A DNA stretch of 64,000 nucleotides from Dysidea avara. Taxonomy: Eukaryota > Porifera > Demospongiae > Dictyoceratida > Dysideidae. Where the stretch lies: the NCBI RefSeq assembly GCF_963678975.1, contig NC_089274.1, positions 19,927,133 through 19,991,132 on the forward strand, given 5' to 3'. Numbering within the stretch: the first letter of the stretch is position 1; every line of letters begins with the position of its first letter. The position numbers were made by a program, and so were the translations under genes. Under the pieces are notes generated by a model. That model made no database searches. It was not told where the DNA came from and saw only the letters and a list, made by a program, of their open reading frames with translations. Of the stretch, positions 48,673 to 61,498 are shown one piece after another.

Positions 48673-51320
48673 TGCTGTTATCTAATCCTGCATATCATAT
48701 TGTTGTATGTTGTTACATGTTGCTGCTGCATTTGATGTACTCATTAGCTCACTGCAGGTGAATGCTGCTCTTCTAAGTGGGAATGTTGACAAGCAACTCT
48801 ACTATGGATCACTGTCAGCTCCTCAAAAGCATGGGAGTGCCTGGCATATGACTCTGTCATGGGTCAATGTCAGTTCCCTCAACAGGAGTGTTGACATGCA
48901 ACTTTGCCACAGGCTGGTTGGTGTCAGCTCCCTGGTAGGAGGGTATAACACACTGCTTTCCAGCAGGTGTTGCCCGAGTGTTGAAGTACCGTTCCTTTTA
49001 ATGGGAACACTTTAGCTTCTGATCTTCAGAGAGCTTAAGCACAACATTTACAGTGCTGCCACACAGTGGAGTGTTGGCTTACTATTTGCTCAACCGGGCC
49101 AGCTCCACACAATTCAAAGGATATGTATATCAATGTTGGTCATGCTGCTCTGAAGTAGAGCATTAAAAGAGCTCTATAGCTGCATATGCAGCATCTCCAT
49201 TCCTGATAGAGGGAATGTGATAGTACCGGGTCACTAGGATGGTCGCCACCAATATTAAGACCTAACCATGGCTTAAGAAAGGTATTTGGAGTGTAGAATA
49301 CTTCAAATTCCTAAGTATCAGCACACCTGGAAAATAAATACAAGACCTTGTAGGCAATTGACCCCAAAAATATTAGGACAGATAAAACTATATTTTTAAC
49401 CCAACATGGCAACCGGGACTAGGTACATTTACCAAACCACCACTACTAACACCAGTTGGTGGGAGGCGAAGAGCTACCAGTGCTGTATCCCCCTGGACAT
49501 GCTGAAGGTCAGTCAAGTAATACCTTATCTAGTTTCCTGAACATTGCAAAAAGAGCATTCCTGTGGCACACATCTCTTATGTGGCGTTCACACCGGAGCA
49601 TTCCTGTGGCACGCATCTCTTATGTGGTGTTCACACCTTTGCACTGGAAAATATATTTGCATTAGGAGCAGGCTAAAGAGTTAAGAGATGGAACTATGTG
49701 AAATTTAAAGCACACAACAGGCATGGGTGCCATTCTGGGGGTGGGGGGGTTGGGGGTGTGCCACCAGGAAAAATTTCAGGTCTTAAACATTCTGAGATAT
49801 GATTTTAGACTATTTTTACTCTATTGGTACAGATAGACTAAGTAATACAAAATGTGACTGTTCTACTGATAGTCGACTACTCTATTAGAGTATTTTGATC
49901 TGAACCTTCGCAAATTGCCTGAAAATACACTTGACCAGTTTTCTAGAAACCTCAGAAACCTTCCCCTGAGAAACATATTATTAAGAGTTGGTCACCCTAC
50001 TGAGTCACTAATATAAACACAATGAACAGCTATATAGGTCAATAGGTGATGAAAACAGGGGGCCATGGCCCCCACTTTTTTGAACAATGTTTGTAGCTAA
50101 CAAGATTGAAATACTCTAATAGAACAGTCAACCACCACTCTAACAGAACAATTTCTCTTTTTAAAAACTGTTAAGTAGCTACTTAATTTATTGGCAACAA
50201 CAAAGTGACAAGAGTCTAAAAATACTACCTCATGCAGAGCTTTTAAAATCTGGGGGGACATGCCACCAGACCCCTATGACATCCACACCTGTTGTATGCT
50301 TAAAACTTTGTTGTCATTGCTGGAGTTGCTACTCCCCCTCACTCATTCTTTGGCCAGCTCCACCACCCCTGGTGTGACAGCAGTTTTTACCAGCAAATGG
50401 GGATAGCAAATACATCAGTATTAGTGTAGTGACATATGTTTTGACGAAAAAGCTATTGGTGTGATATGATTAACATGACAATAAAGCTTATAAATATGCT
50501 GGGTAGTTCCTTTTGTGTTAATCTATACCTATAATAAAAGTATGGCTTGTTAGTGTAAGTAGCCATCGATAGTACACTAGTGGCGCATAATACAAGGGCA
50601 AGATTAGGTATACAATATTAACTCTTGCATAGCAAAAAAATCTATATTCCACTGTACTCCAGTCACAACTTTTGCCTACAGTAGTTATTTCACAGTTTTA
50701 AGCAAGCATTGGATTAAAGTCCAATCTCAGAGCTTCTAGTATGTCAAAATTTCATGGGGGTTTGCCTCAAGTTCAGACTATTTTATTTCTTATCTATACG
50801 CCATTCAATAATTATTTCTGAAATCTTAAAAATTCCAGACCTGACACTGTAATGCCAGTAGAAAAGTTGAAGTCTCCCAATGAAGGAAGACTGTCATTAA
50901 GATGCTGCCCAACATCACATTTATGATATTTATCTGTGTCTGTTTCACATCTGCAGTTACTGTACATAACAGGTACTCCGGAGTCACATGCATGCGTGGC
51001 ACATACATAGAAGTGGTCTTTGGTTGTTGTGATGCTTGCTTACCCACTACTCAAGCACTAAAAGTCGGTGCTCCTGGCTGCATGACTAGTCACAGGACTA
51101 GTACCCCACAAGAGGTTGTATCATGAGTAATGGTATGAGCACTCAAAATCCCATCCAAGCCTCACCCAACATGAACGGTTGGCATTTTCTAAACCAGGTA
51201 TCCATTAACACAGCTATAGTTAGGCTGCTTCCCTAGCCTACACCAGGTCCCCATTAAACAGCTGGGTAAGCAGGAACAATGAGGGTATAATCATAACATT
51301 TCTTGCTCACAGAAAAAACA
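48673..51320. other. Unannotated stretch with small repeats
   Basis: No gene recognised. An imperfect direct repeat of GTGTTGACA...GTCAGCTCC lies about 114 bp apart near 48780-48950. A 43-bp tandem pair lies at 49553-49638. CTCTATTAGAG-type doublets lie at 49856-49900 and 50104-50150. The perfect palindrome GGGGGCCATGGCCCCC is at 50058-50073. Confidence 0.45.
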
Positions 51321-51324
51321 ACAG

Positions 51325-51405
51325 CAACTGGGCATTACTGAGCACTGCACCTGGATTACCAGGCTGGTGTTCTAACCACCTGGCTGTGCTGACTTACACT
51401 TGCAC
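51325..51405 (-). other. Weak tRNA-like / SINE-like segment
   Basis: On the minus strand GTCAGCACAGCCAGGTGGTT resembles an A-box region of a tRNA-derived SINE. The B box is poor. Low confidence. Confidence 0.3.
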
Positions 51406-51699
51406 ATGTACACAGACACCAAGTAGTTTTAAATCTCTCCTGTCATCTCAGCGTCAGCTACATGCCACCTCCAATGTATATGCATGTCACATACATGCAC
51501 ACCAGCTATACATTTAAAGCATCATGCTCATCAACGGCCTATAGTCACACTTGTTTTATTTGTAGGATATTGTACCATTGCAATGCTAGAAATTTCAAAA
51601 GACATTTGAGTGTAATATGCTCTACAGTTTGTTCACCTTCACACAGCACATTTGAGTTTGTAAAGTGTTTCATCTCCGAAGCATTTCATTACAAAATTT

Positions 51700-52685
51700 T
51701 AATTGTGACCGAATTTGTGAAAAGGGGGTCTTCTACACACATCCAATTCTATGAACTTGGGAGACCATAACTTAGTGTTCAAGAAAGATACAAACCTGAC
51801 ATTTTCTCCATCCCTTAACCTACGTTGGTTCTCACTATTGACCAAATTTCACAGCAATAACTTTTCCCAATCTGAAGTTATGATAGTCTCGCGTAGCCAG
51901 ACCCTGTTTCTACGCACGACGCTTATTGATTGGAAATTATAAGCGCCTGCTCCGAAAGGGTCTGGGGACTCTACAATAGAAAAGTTCTGCAGGCAAACCA
52001 CCCCTAGGTAGGTGAGCGTTGATTGGTCCTAAACCACTTTCAGAAGAGGTGTGAATGACCACAGTTGGCTTCATCCTTAGCTATAGGCAAGGCTTCAGCC
52101 TGTTCAAACTCTAAAACCAAGGTAAGAGAGCTATAAAATTTGCTTGTAATGAGCGTAATCATGCCTGAGGTGTGAGCTGATCAGTCTCTCCTCCAGACAG
52201 CTCGCAGAGCAAATGGCAGATGTAGCAGGTATATATAAATCAAGGTGAAAGTAGTAGTACTGTATTGACTATGCCACGAGCCCGGCTATCTGGATGCGAG
52301 ACTCAGTATATTCGCGTGACATATCTCAGACATGACTACACTCATTTCAAGCAAATTTAGTAACTTTTACCTTGGTTGTAATTAAAGTTTGAACAAGCTG
52401 AAGCCTTGCCTATAGCTGAGGATGAAACCAACTGTGGTCATCCACACCTCTTCTGAAAGTGGTTTAGGACAAATCAACACTCAACTACCCAGGGGTGGTT
52501 TGCCTGCAGAACTTTTCTATTGTAGAGTCCCCAGACCCTTTCGGAGCAGGCGCTTATAATTTCCAATCGATAAGCGCCGTGCGGAGAAATAGGGTCTGGC
52601 TATGCGAGACTAAAGTTATAATATGTCAAAGTTGGTAAATTGGATGCATGTGGAAGACCCCTTTTCAGAAATCCGGTCACAACAT
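51700..52685. repeat. Outer inverted repeat split by an inserted foldback
   Basis: 51700-51772 (GTGACCGAATTTGTGAAAAG ... CATAACTT) is the reverse complement, with mismatches, of 52613-52685. Between them lie about 110 bp of spacer and the 729-bp element at 51884-52612. The older hairpin therefore received a younger one. Confidence 0.75.
51884..52612. mobile_element. Foldback MITE with 9-bp target duplication
   Basis: The left end is TAGTCTCGCGTAGCCAGACC and the right end is its complement, GGTCTGGCTATGCGAGACTA. Arms run about 250 bp (to about 52140 and from about 52360). AAGTTATGA (51875-51883) and AAGTTATAA (52613-52621) flank it as an imperfect target duplication. No coding capacity. Confidence 0.75.
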
Positions 52686-53159
52686 AGCTTAATTCAAAAG
52701 GTGTTTATATTTCTTAAGCCATGTCAACTGGCTCCATGCATGGGCCTGACCGACCCACATTTTTAATAGATTGAAAAATTATTTTCATAAGTGGAAAATG
52801 AAGCTAAAATACCACTTTAGAAACTCTGAGTACAAGCCTTGATCAATGCATTCAGATTTAACTACTGCTGCTTACCTGCAAATATCTTGTCAAAACCTAG
52901 CTCAAAAACACTATGGCTGCGAATGAGTTGCTGTTTCTTCAATACCACGCCCCCATCTGTATCTTGTACTGATTTTTTTTATTATTTATATTCAGACCTA
53001 TCAACCCTATACTCTTGAGATTTTTGCCCATGAAACAACTAATCAAGTTGAAGTGGCCTCACTTCAAGAACATTTTTGGATACTGCTTGCCCATCAATCT
53101 CAAAGGGGTCCAGTGTTTTGAGCTGCAAATTGATCAGTGCTTGTTATTGTTGCTGCTAT

Positions 53160-53411
53160 CTACACCTTGTTGCCACAACAATATGAGGTCCCCTCTGTGT
53201 TGACATGTTTATTATCACAATCACTTGTACCATCCACACAACAGCCTTGAGAACCTCCATCACACTTTACTACAACAACAACAACCACATAGTGTGATTT
53301 TACTGTTTATACATGTTGTCATGGATATCATTCCTCACTACAGTGTACATTCTTAGTGGGATAGCTGACTGTTATAATAGCTGTCTTAATTGGTGTACCA
53401 CAGTAATCCAT
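53160..53411 (-). CDS. Candidate two-exon cysteine-rich protein fragment
   Basis: On the minus strand an open block from 53411 (ATG, or an internal codon) to 53339 ends at GTGAGG. A 69-bp AT-rich segment ends TTGTTGTTGTTGTAG. A second open block, 53269-53160, ends in TAG. Spliced in phase 1, about 60 residues result, with cysteines in YCG, HC, KC, GCCVDG, SDCDN and YCCGN contexts. The copy at 63332-63519 has the same donor and acceptor positions, phase and intron size (65 bp). A further upstream block (53483-53511) also has AG and GTGAGT borders. No family is recognised and no signal peptide is visible, so 5' exons are probably missing. It is head to head with ANK-3. Confidence 0.4.
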
Positions 53412-53937
53412 TAATGGATTATTTGATGTTCAACAGTTAACAGTGAACATGAAACAACTTGAGATCCATGTTTAACACTCACCTTGATGTTTATCTGACA
53501 TGAATCAGGCGCTGTAATGTAGGGCTAGGTAGATTCCAAGGTTGATGTTTTATGTGACATTTCCTTTAAGTTACACCAGACTAAATTCTTGATATAACTA
53601 TAGACAACTTTTTAGTCTCCATACATGTGCTACATTATGTGGCCTTAATAAACAGGCCATACACGTGAAAATAGAGTTACAGAAAATGAAGATGATAAAC
53701 AGCTCAGTATTGGCACATCATGTAACAGTGTTATAGCTAGTCCTTCTTATGCTTTCAACTCATATGTTATAGCCTAGTAGCAAGAGTTAATAATATTACT
53801 TGCTAGTAGGCAGAAACATATGTACACTGCCATGAAGAGAAGGCCAGGGGGGTTCCATATCACACTTTAACCATGAACATTTCATATTGTAGTGATAAAC
53901 ACGACAGTGGTAATGCAAGTAAACAATAAAACGCGCG

Positions 53938-53985
53938 TGACGTCATTCCATCCTAGAACAGCTTCCGGTAATCGTTGAATAAAAG
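53938..53985 (+). promoter_or_regulatory. ANK-3 promoter elements
   Basis: TGACGTCA (53938-53945, a full CRE/ATF-type palindrome), TTCCGGTA (53963-53970, ETS-like core) and GAATAAAAG (53977-53985) as TATA-like box, then GCGAGC as in ANK-1. The order and 25-bp spacing between the first two match ANK-4. Confidence 0.55.
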
Positions 53986-54056
53986 CGAGCTGGGTGACCA
54001 TCGGTCATATAACCCTTTAAACTTTATTACAGTCACTTGAACCTAGAGATACAACG

Positions 54057-54959
54057 ATGGAAACTGTGTTTAAATGCGAGAATTACTCCAGCGGACTGCT
54101 AAGTGAAACGCTTAAAGCTTTAACCTCCCTGAACGTGAAAAGCGCCAATGCTAAACGAAGGGTCACTTTCCCAGTCAACGTCATGTTGCAACAGGCCATC
54201 ACTGATGGAGACAAAGAAGAGATCAAGAAAATAATCACCAAACACGGCAAGAGTGTCTTGGATCTTAAAGACCCGACTGGAATGCCGCTGTTGCACCGTG
54301 CCATCTTTGAAGATCAATTTGAGTGTTTTGAGCTGATGATAAATGAGGGTGCAGATTTGCTTGCAGCAGACGAGGAAGGATGGAATGCGTTGCACGTGGC
54401 CGTCTCGTTTGAAGACATCGACGCAGTCGAGCTGCTACTCCAACACAAGCTAGAACTGATCAATACTCGCACCATGGACAATTTTAGACCGATCAATGTT
54501 TGCGAGTCAAACTGTGAACTTTGTGCTTACCTTCTCCAAGCAGAGGTGACATATCTGAAAACCAGATCAGTCCCACACTGGGATAGTGCCAACTGCAAAC
54601 GAGAAGAATTAGAACTATTGAACATTGTAATGAGAGTGAATGAAGAAGACGAGAGGAGCACTAGACAAGTACAACAAAGTGCCCTACACCTGTCAGCAGC
54701 TAAGAACTACCTTGGATTAACTTACTACATGTTGGAGAACCAGTTAGTAACAGTAGACTGTGAGGATTATGAACATTGGACGGCACTTCACTTAGCTGCT
54801 TTACATTCCAGCATGGACGTGTTGGTACTACTCATCCAATATGGTGCTAATGTGGAGAAGTTGACCAGTTGTTACAAGAGTCCAGTTGATCTGGCTGATG
54901 ATGAACTGACATTAGAGTTCTTGAGACGAGGCTCTGAATATATCGAACAAACTGTGTAA
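54057..54959 (+). CDS. ANK-3: MYPT-like ankyrin protein, putative PP1 regulatory subunit
   Basis: 300 codons, intronless. RVTF at residues 35-38 is followed at once by ankyrin repeats: first repeat 41-70, second 73-105 (GMPLLHRAIFEDQFECFELM), third 106-138 (EEGWNALHVAVSFEDIDAVE), weak fourth to about 165, charged linker 178-205, then 206-236, 238-270 and a half repeat to 292. The break between repeats 4 and 5 is also present in MYPT1. About 20 differences from ANK-4 in 300 residues by my count. It ends EYIEQTV. It is likely soluble, acting by tethering PP1 to a target held on the ankyrin surface (inference). Tail to tail with ANK-4, 6.5 kb apart. Confidence 0.87.
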   Translation: METVFKCENYSSGLLSETLKALTSLNVKSANAKRRVTFPVNVMLQQAITDGDKEEIKKIITKHGKSVLDLKDPTGMPLLHRAIFEDQFECFELMINEGADLLAADEEGWNALHVAVSFEDIDAVELLLQHKLELINTRTMDNFRPINVCESNCELCAYLLQAEVTYLKTRSVPHWDSANCKREELELLNIVMRVNEEDERSTRQVQQSALHLSAAKNYLGLTYYMLENQLVTVDCEDYEHWTALHLAALHSSMDVLVLLIQYGANVEKLTSCYKSPVDLADDELTLEFLRRGSEYIEQTV

Positions 54960-55240
54960 TATTATTACAATTTAATTTCATCCTGTACATACAATGTCTA
55001 ATTTTAAATCATTTTCGCTGTCGCTTTTTCAACTTATTTATTTGTATTTATTAATGTTTTGTGTTGTCAAGTTTATTGTGTTTTGCTGTATAATTGAAAA
55101 TGTTCATCAAACAAATAACACTTATCACCATATCAACGCTAGACCTCCAACTGATTCACTAGTGGTTGCTAATATAAACACAATGTTATCATAATGGTTA
55201 GATCTCATGTGGAGTGGCTCCATACATGATAACCAGATCA
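54960..55240 (+). other. ANK-3 3' flank, probable 3' UTR
   Basis: About 280 bp, closely similar to the reverse complement of 61255-61498, including TAATATTATTACAATTTAAT and GTGGTTGCTAATATAAACAC. No obvious AATAAA. Confidence 0.55.
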
Positions 55241-55590
55241 GCATAAGGTAATATTGGAAAGTTGATATATGTGGAGTCTTTGTCCTGTGCTCTGAACTGC
55301 TTGCAACATCCATGAGCAGGCTATAATGATTTATATCATACTCAGTAGCTTATTGGAGTGCTTGCAACATGAGACTGTTTAAATCTGTATCCTGTAATGA
55401 CATCTTAAACACTATGGAGTAAAGGGTAACATGACTCGTGTAACTATAACATGCAGTGTTTGCACAAGTGGTGTCAAATGATATATCAACATCACGTACA
55501 GCAAGGGATTTGCCAGACTGCATACACACCAGTGTCTCCATCACCTCCCCATAAGTCACTCGGTAAACAATCAATCCATTAGTAAACAAC

Positions 55591-58500
55591 TAATCATAAA
55601 CATTTATAATCTAATGCGAATATCCTTGTACATCGAATAAAATCACATCTTTCTATTATTGCTCATAACTATATAGAAAAACTAATTTTGGTAAGGCCGC
55701 ATAACTTTTCCATCCGCACCTGCATCGCTAAGGATTTTTTTCTACATAGCAGTGGTGTCTGAGTGCAGCCATCCAGCACTAGCTAGAGTAGTCTAAGAAG
55801 ACTGCATTCTGGATCATTTTAGCTAGCAAACTCAACTATCTAGTTAGAATAAATATCTACCCTCCTGTTTTGAGTATGAGAGGATGAGAAACTAATAATT
55901 AAGTTTATGTGGCCTCATATAATGTCATGAATTAAAGAGAGTGCATGTGGCACATGCAACACATCGCATTACTCAGTACTAAATATTCTATTGAAAGTTT
56001 TTTTTTTATAATGTGCTACAGTGCAATCTCTATCTAACAGAAACTGAGGGACTGATTATGATGAAATTTTACTATTATAAGGAGGTTGTCCTTTTTGAGA
56101 GGTAAAATTGTATTGGTAAAAGTCTTCAGGGACCTTAGAAACTGTCCTTTATAGAGAGGTTTGATGTTCAGTGTTCTTTATAAAAGGTCCTGTAAGAGAC
56201 GTTCTACTACAAATAGCCACACCAGTCAATATATACTTAGTGCTGGTAACCAACATTTATGTCATCACTCAAGGAGGGCACATTTACTTGGACACATAAA
56301 GAACTACATTATTTGCTGGGTGATGACAGAACAACTTTAAAGGGATACTACCAGACCACACGCACTCACCAGTAACTCCACCATACACTCCCACAACAAC
56401 TGACCATTGTCAATTAGCCAGTTGGTAAATCCATCACAACAGCCATATCTACTAATACATTTTTGTTACGTATCATCTTGTAGGATCTGCATGTATCAGT
56501 TCATTGCACAAGCGATATGCACATTTGATATGACCTATCATGAACAACTGGAGACACATACCATGCAGGAGGTTGTATATGCACACCCATTACCACATCA
56601 TCCAGTAGTGTTGTAACTAAAGCACAGACTACCAATTCTGAATGTTCTCTTATTTCATCCCAAAATACATAACTACTACTATACACAATATTACATACAA
56701 ATATTATTAGTGCACACTGTTCAGCTAATGCAAGTACAATTTGCAAAGCACTGTACTTCTTCAGAAGAGTCCAAGAACACAGTATACCATTGCGTCTGAG
56801 TTTACATCATGTAGTAGCTGTAATGGGTTACATGACACTATGTCACTTTGGACGTCTAAAACATAGGATGTTCTATTAGCATCTCAAAAGAACGAATAAT
56901 ATGTTGTCTGTGGAGTATTTGTGGCTGAAACTGCTTAACCGTGGCTGGTGGGACAAATTTCGCATTTGAACAAAAAATGTCTTGGTGACTAAAGCACACT
57001 TTGTTACTGAGGTTTCTTCAAAATATAGCGCTTTGTTTATAACACTGAAAAACATCCATCCTTTACTGTTCGGGTTCTAACAACCATTACTAAGGTCAAG
57101 TTACTATAATTGGTCTAAAAGCGCATCTATTATTTTCACCAGTTTTCTGATATTTCTCTTATATTTTATCATGGCTATTAGGCTCAGACATAAATGGCAT
57201 CCCATAAATATACGTGTTTTGGATTCTTCTGAATACCTTTACAGTAACCAGATTACAAACTGAACCTGGCCAGCGCATTAGCTAGCACAGCAGTGCATAC
57301 ATGCATACATGTACACAACTGCATGTTTGATTCATTTACGTGAACAACCACAATATCAATTATGATGGATCACATGATCCCCACAACTTGACACTGCATG
57401 AACAAAAATTCATTATAATGCAATGATGATTGCTTACCAATTGGCAACATCAGACAGAGTGTAAGGCAGTCATGAACTCCTGCTATGATAGGTCCATTTG
57501 CAGGGCATGAAATTATGTTTAGTGATCTGTTATGTGGTTGGACATATACTCATATAGTACTGTACAACAACTTTCTAAATATGTTCAGACATTAGCCAGA
57601 AAAGATCAGAAAATGGCAAATGCTTGACCATAATTTAAGGCTCTGCATTTAGGATAGACATGAAATGCACACGAGTATGAGTTGATTATAGACCAGTAAT
57701 TACTCTAACAAAACATTCACACTGGGATGATGGGCAGTTGCCAGCTACAAGGTGTAATAAAATTTTAGCTGCCAAGATTCATCAGTATAAACAAATGGGC
57801 TCACTGAAATCATGTAAAAAAGAATCTAGATACCAATTCAGGGGTGATTATAAAAGGCCCCAGCCGAAGGGTCTGCGATGCAAGACTGGCTACGGTCCCC
57901 TTGACTGAGGTGCAGTCCGTGAAAAATGTAAGCTAAATTATTAACCTCACCTCATCATTCACTCATTGTTGAATTGTGCACCAAGAATTTGATCGTTACA
58001 CTGTTACAGGTTTCTATTTCAGATTCAAATCCGTCACACCCAAGACACCACTGAGGCACACTCGGTTTTGAGCACTGGAACTAGTGATTGTGGGTTTCGA
58101 ATATTCGGTGGGTTTGCAGATCAGTGGAACCTCTCGATTTAGAGCTGTTCTGTTGTTCCTCGTGTTCTTAGAGATTCGGTGTATACCTACCTAATGTACG
58201 GGAGAGTGACTAAATGTCTTGCTAGTAAACACATCGTCTCAGGTGAGCGTTAAATACAGTTAACTACTGCTGAACTTGAGATGAACGCCATATCATGCAC
58301 TGTGGTACAGTAGCATGATGCAGCGTTGCTTTCAGGTGCATAGTTCGTGGGAGTCGTGTGTTTACAATCACAAAAAGTATATATAGTGCATGTACCGTCA
58401 GAGCTATGCCAGAATTGCAATATCCTGTGCACACAGAATCTTCAATGCTACTGACATATCTGTAAACTAATAATTGATAGTTGTGTGTGTGTGTGTGTTT

Positions 58501-59488
58501 GCCTTTCCAGGGCTCCAGCTACTTTAAGGCTCCTTGGTACCCCTGCATCTAAGCCCCTTATTTATTTCCTGTACATTTGCCTTGAACCATAAGAACAAAT
58601 CAATCAAAGAGCTGAGTTGCAGTTGATTAAGTAAAGCCACATGAATACTATCTTTTTGTGAATTGTGAAATCTCTATAGAAACTGTATTGTGATTGATGG
58701 CACCCTTATGTTGTAAAAATGACGGGTGGATTTTTTTGTGTACTGCAGAGATTTCGTTTGGTACAAATGTCTTATACTGTCCATGTACAAGTTGTATGGA
58801 GATCAATGTCTCAACCACAAAAATTTGTTTCATGGGAATTACTAATTTTGCTGCATTTCAACAATTCACTAAAATTCAATACCACAAAAATTTCTTGCTG
58901 TACAGTATCATCCTGTTCTCCAAGAGTTGCTCTTTCTGATGATATCTGTGATGAGTGAAAAGATACATGAATATACAGTGCTAATGTAATAGAATTGTTT
59001 AGTTTTTATTGAATTGGTGCAGCTGGGGACAAGTCTTCTTAATATGAGACAAAAATTTGTTATTATAATAATAGCTAACTTTCTGGAAATAGTTGCTCTA
59101 TTCTGCTGATTGACCCACTCAAATAAGATTTTTCGGTTGAGTTAAGTTTAAAAAGGACAGCCACATGTATAGGATACTGTTTAGTTCATCATTTATGGCA
59201 CTGCACAGATTACTAGATTCTATCACTTTATATTTTACAATGGAGAATGGGCACATGTATGTCAGTGTGTACATTTGTATGAACAAGCATCCAGTGAAGT
59301 AAGTACCAGTTTCATCACATTCTGTTGCAGTCATCCCTACTATAAAATTAGGAAAACATTGTATATAGCTAAGACTGATAAAACAGCCTATATCGGCTGA
59401 TTCTGCCATCCCTGCTTATAATATCAATGCTGTAAAATAATATTGGCAGCACTGCATTCTATGTCTTTGTAAAGGAACCCACAGATAG
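55591..59488. other. Unannotated AT-rich stretch between the two duplication arms
   Basis: No gene recognised. 55990-56215 holds degenerate repeats of TTGTCCTTT...GAGAGGT type. A diverged CTCTATTAGAG motif lies near 57695-57720. A short (TG)n tract is near 58484-58498. Confidence 0.4.
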
Positions 59489-59544
59489 TACTGCATGGGG
59501 TACTGCATGGGGTACTGCATGGGGTACTGCATGGGGTACTGCAT
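59489..59544. repeat. 12-bp tandem repeat
   Basis: TACTGCATGGGG repeated four times exactly, plus a partial fifth. Confidence 0.95.
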
Positions 59545-59675
59545 AGCACTGTGTGGCACTGCACACATTTTTCATGGGTCATTTAACATTTTTGATCTTT
59601 TAGACTGCATGTCTGTTATTGTATAATGACTGCTGTGAGATAGCTGTTATACAAAATACTCCAATGGAACAGTCA

Positions 59676-60293
59676 CCTATGAACAGTGTTGGGCAAGTTA
59701 CTTTGTAAAAGTAACTAGTTACATGTTACATATTACTTGCAACTGAACTATTTAGTTACAGTTAACTATTTAGTTACAGTTACATATTACCCATAAAATA
59801 AAATAACTGTAATAATATTACATATTATATTACTTTGTGTCCACAGCCTTAAGCTGTCACGTGTGAAACTACCACCTTATCACGTGACATGATTGCATTG
59901 TTGGACAATATGCAAATTTTGGTTATAAGTAAGAAGCTGGTGAATAAGCTTCATTCGAATAAGCTTCATTCGAATAAGCTTCATTCGAATAAGCTTCATT
60001 CAGTAGGCCTCATTACTTCGTTGTGGCTAGGTGTTACTCAGGGGATAACTAACGAGATTAGTAACTTCGTTACTTGTAGTAATAATATTATGTAATATTA
60101 GACTCGTTACAGTAACTATATTACTTAGGTAACGCGTTACATTTGTAAGTAAAGTAACTTGAGTTATATTACCTGTTTTTATAGCGTATTTCGTTATATT
60201 ACTTTGTTACCACAAAAGTAATAATATTACGTAACGCGTTACATACGTAACGCGTTACATAAGTAACGCGTTACTCCCAACACTGCCTATGAA
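59676..60293. mobile_element. hAT-like MITE with perfect 8-bp TSD
   Basis: The element spans 59684-60285 (602 bp), starts CAGTGTTGGGCAAGTTACTT and ends GTTACTCCCAACACTG. CCTATGAA flanks both sides (59676-59683, 60286-60293). CAGTGTTGGG ends with GTAAC-rich subterminal repeats are typical of a widespread hAT MITE group. Many GTAACGCGTTAC palindromes cluster at the right end. A 15-bp tandem AAGCTTCATTCGAAT (59946-60002) lies inside. No transposase. Confidence 0.85.
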
Positions 60294-60969
60294 GTGTTTG
60301 TTACAGTTCATATCATTGACCACATATGACAGACTATCATGTAATTGTCTCTGGGTCTGGGAAAACTGGTCTTATTTACAAGTATCAAGAAATGCTGGTT
60401 TATGGTACTCAAAGCGTTGTAGCTTACTAATGCTGAAGGTAGTCTTCCAGAGCATCCACTGTATAAGCAACCAACAGCTACTTTTCCTACCATTATAGAT
60501 AGTTGTTTTCTTGAGGTTGACTGTATCGGGTGAAGAGCTTCTGATAATGTATGTGTTTATTTGAAAGTCCAACCTGTTGTCATGTGCAATAAAACAGGTT
60601 TTCCCAGAGCCAGTGTAGATGACACAATTTACAGATCAGGTCATATTAGCCTACAATGACCAGGAGTTAAATAAACACAACAAACAAAAGTATATAGTTG
60701 GTTGGGAAAAGGTTAAATATACAGATCAAATGTATACCCTTACATAAACAGTACATATAATAATGGTGATGAATTAAATGACTTTCTTCTCACTACTTTG
60801 TATGGGAGAATTAAAACAAGAAATCACATGATCTCTATGAGTGGTCGGTTGTGTTGCATGCATGACACATCTAGAGTGGCTGGTATCTTTGCGTGACATA
60901 ACCCACTAATGGGTCAATATGTTTTTAATGAGTAAGGAAACACACATTATCACAAAGCAGTTTATAGTT
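60294..60969. other. Unannotated stretch
   Basis: No gene recognised. Confidence 0.4.
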
Positions 60970-61498
60970 AGTTGTTAACTAACAGGTTGATTGTTTATCA
61001 AATAACCATATGGAGACACTGGTGTGTACATGGTCTAGTAAATCCCTTATCATTCGTACCATTGTATAAACACTGCATGATATTACGCTATAGTCTTGTT
61101 ACTCTTAAAGAGTCTTGTGTTACAAGTAATGCTCCTTGGAATAGTTTTGATCATGATATAACTTATTATAGCCCCCACAACCAGTTTAGAGCAAAGGACA
61201 CATCATGTATAGTTAATTTCCCAACATAACTTTACTGCTGATCTGCTTCAGTATGGAGCCACTCCACATGAGATCTAACCATTATGTGTTTATATTAGCA
61301 ACCACTAGTGAATTGGTTGGAGGTCTAGCATTGATATGGTGATAAGTGTTATTTGTTTGAACATTTTACATACAGCAAAATACAATAAACTTGACAACAC
61401 AAATACAAATAAATAAGTTGACTTTTAAAAAAAGTGACAGCGAAAATGATTAAAAATTTAACATTGTATGTACAGGATGAAATTAAATTGTAATAATA

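Larger units (their letters stand above)
53095..55590 (+). repeat. Inverted segmental duplication, left copy (ANK-3)
   Basis: Colinear in reverse with 60970-63640. Shared parts in order are the cysteine-rich module and its downstream flank, the promoter, the whole ANK gene, its 3' flank (words AATTTAATTTCATCC, ACAAATAACACTTATCACC, GATCTCATGTGGAGTGGCTC) and about 200 bp beyond (GGAGACACTGGTGTGTA on the minus strand). Coding sequence is much better conserved than the flanks. Confidence 0.85.
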
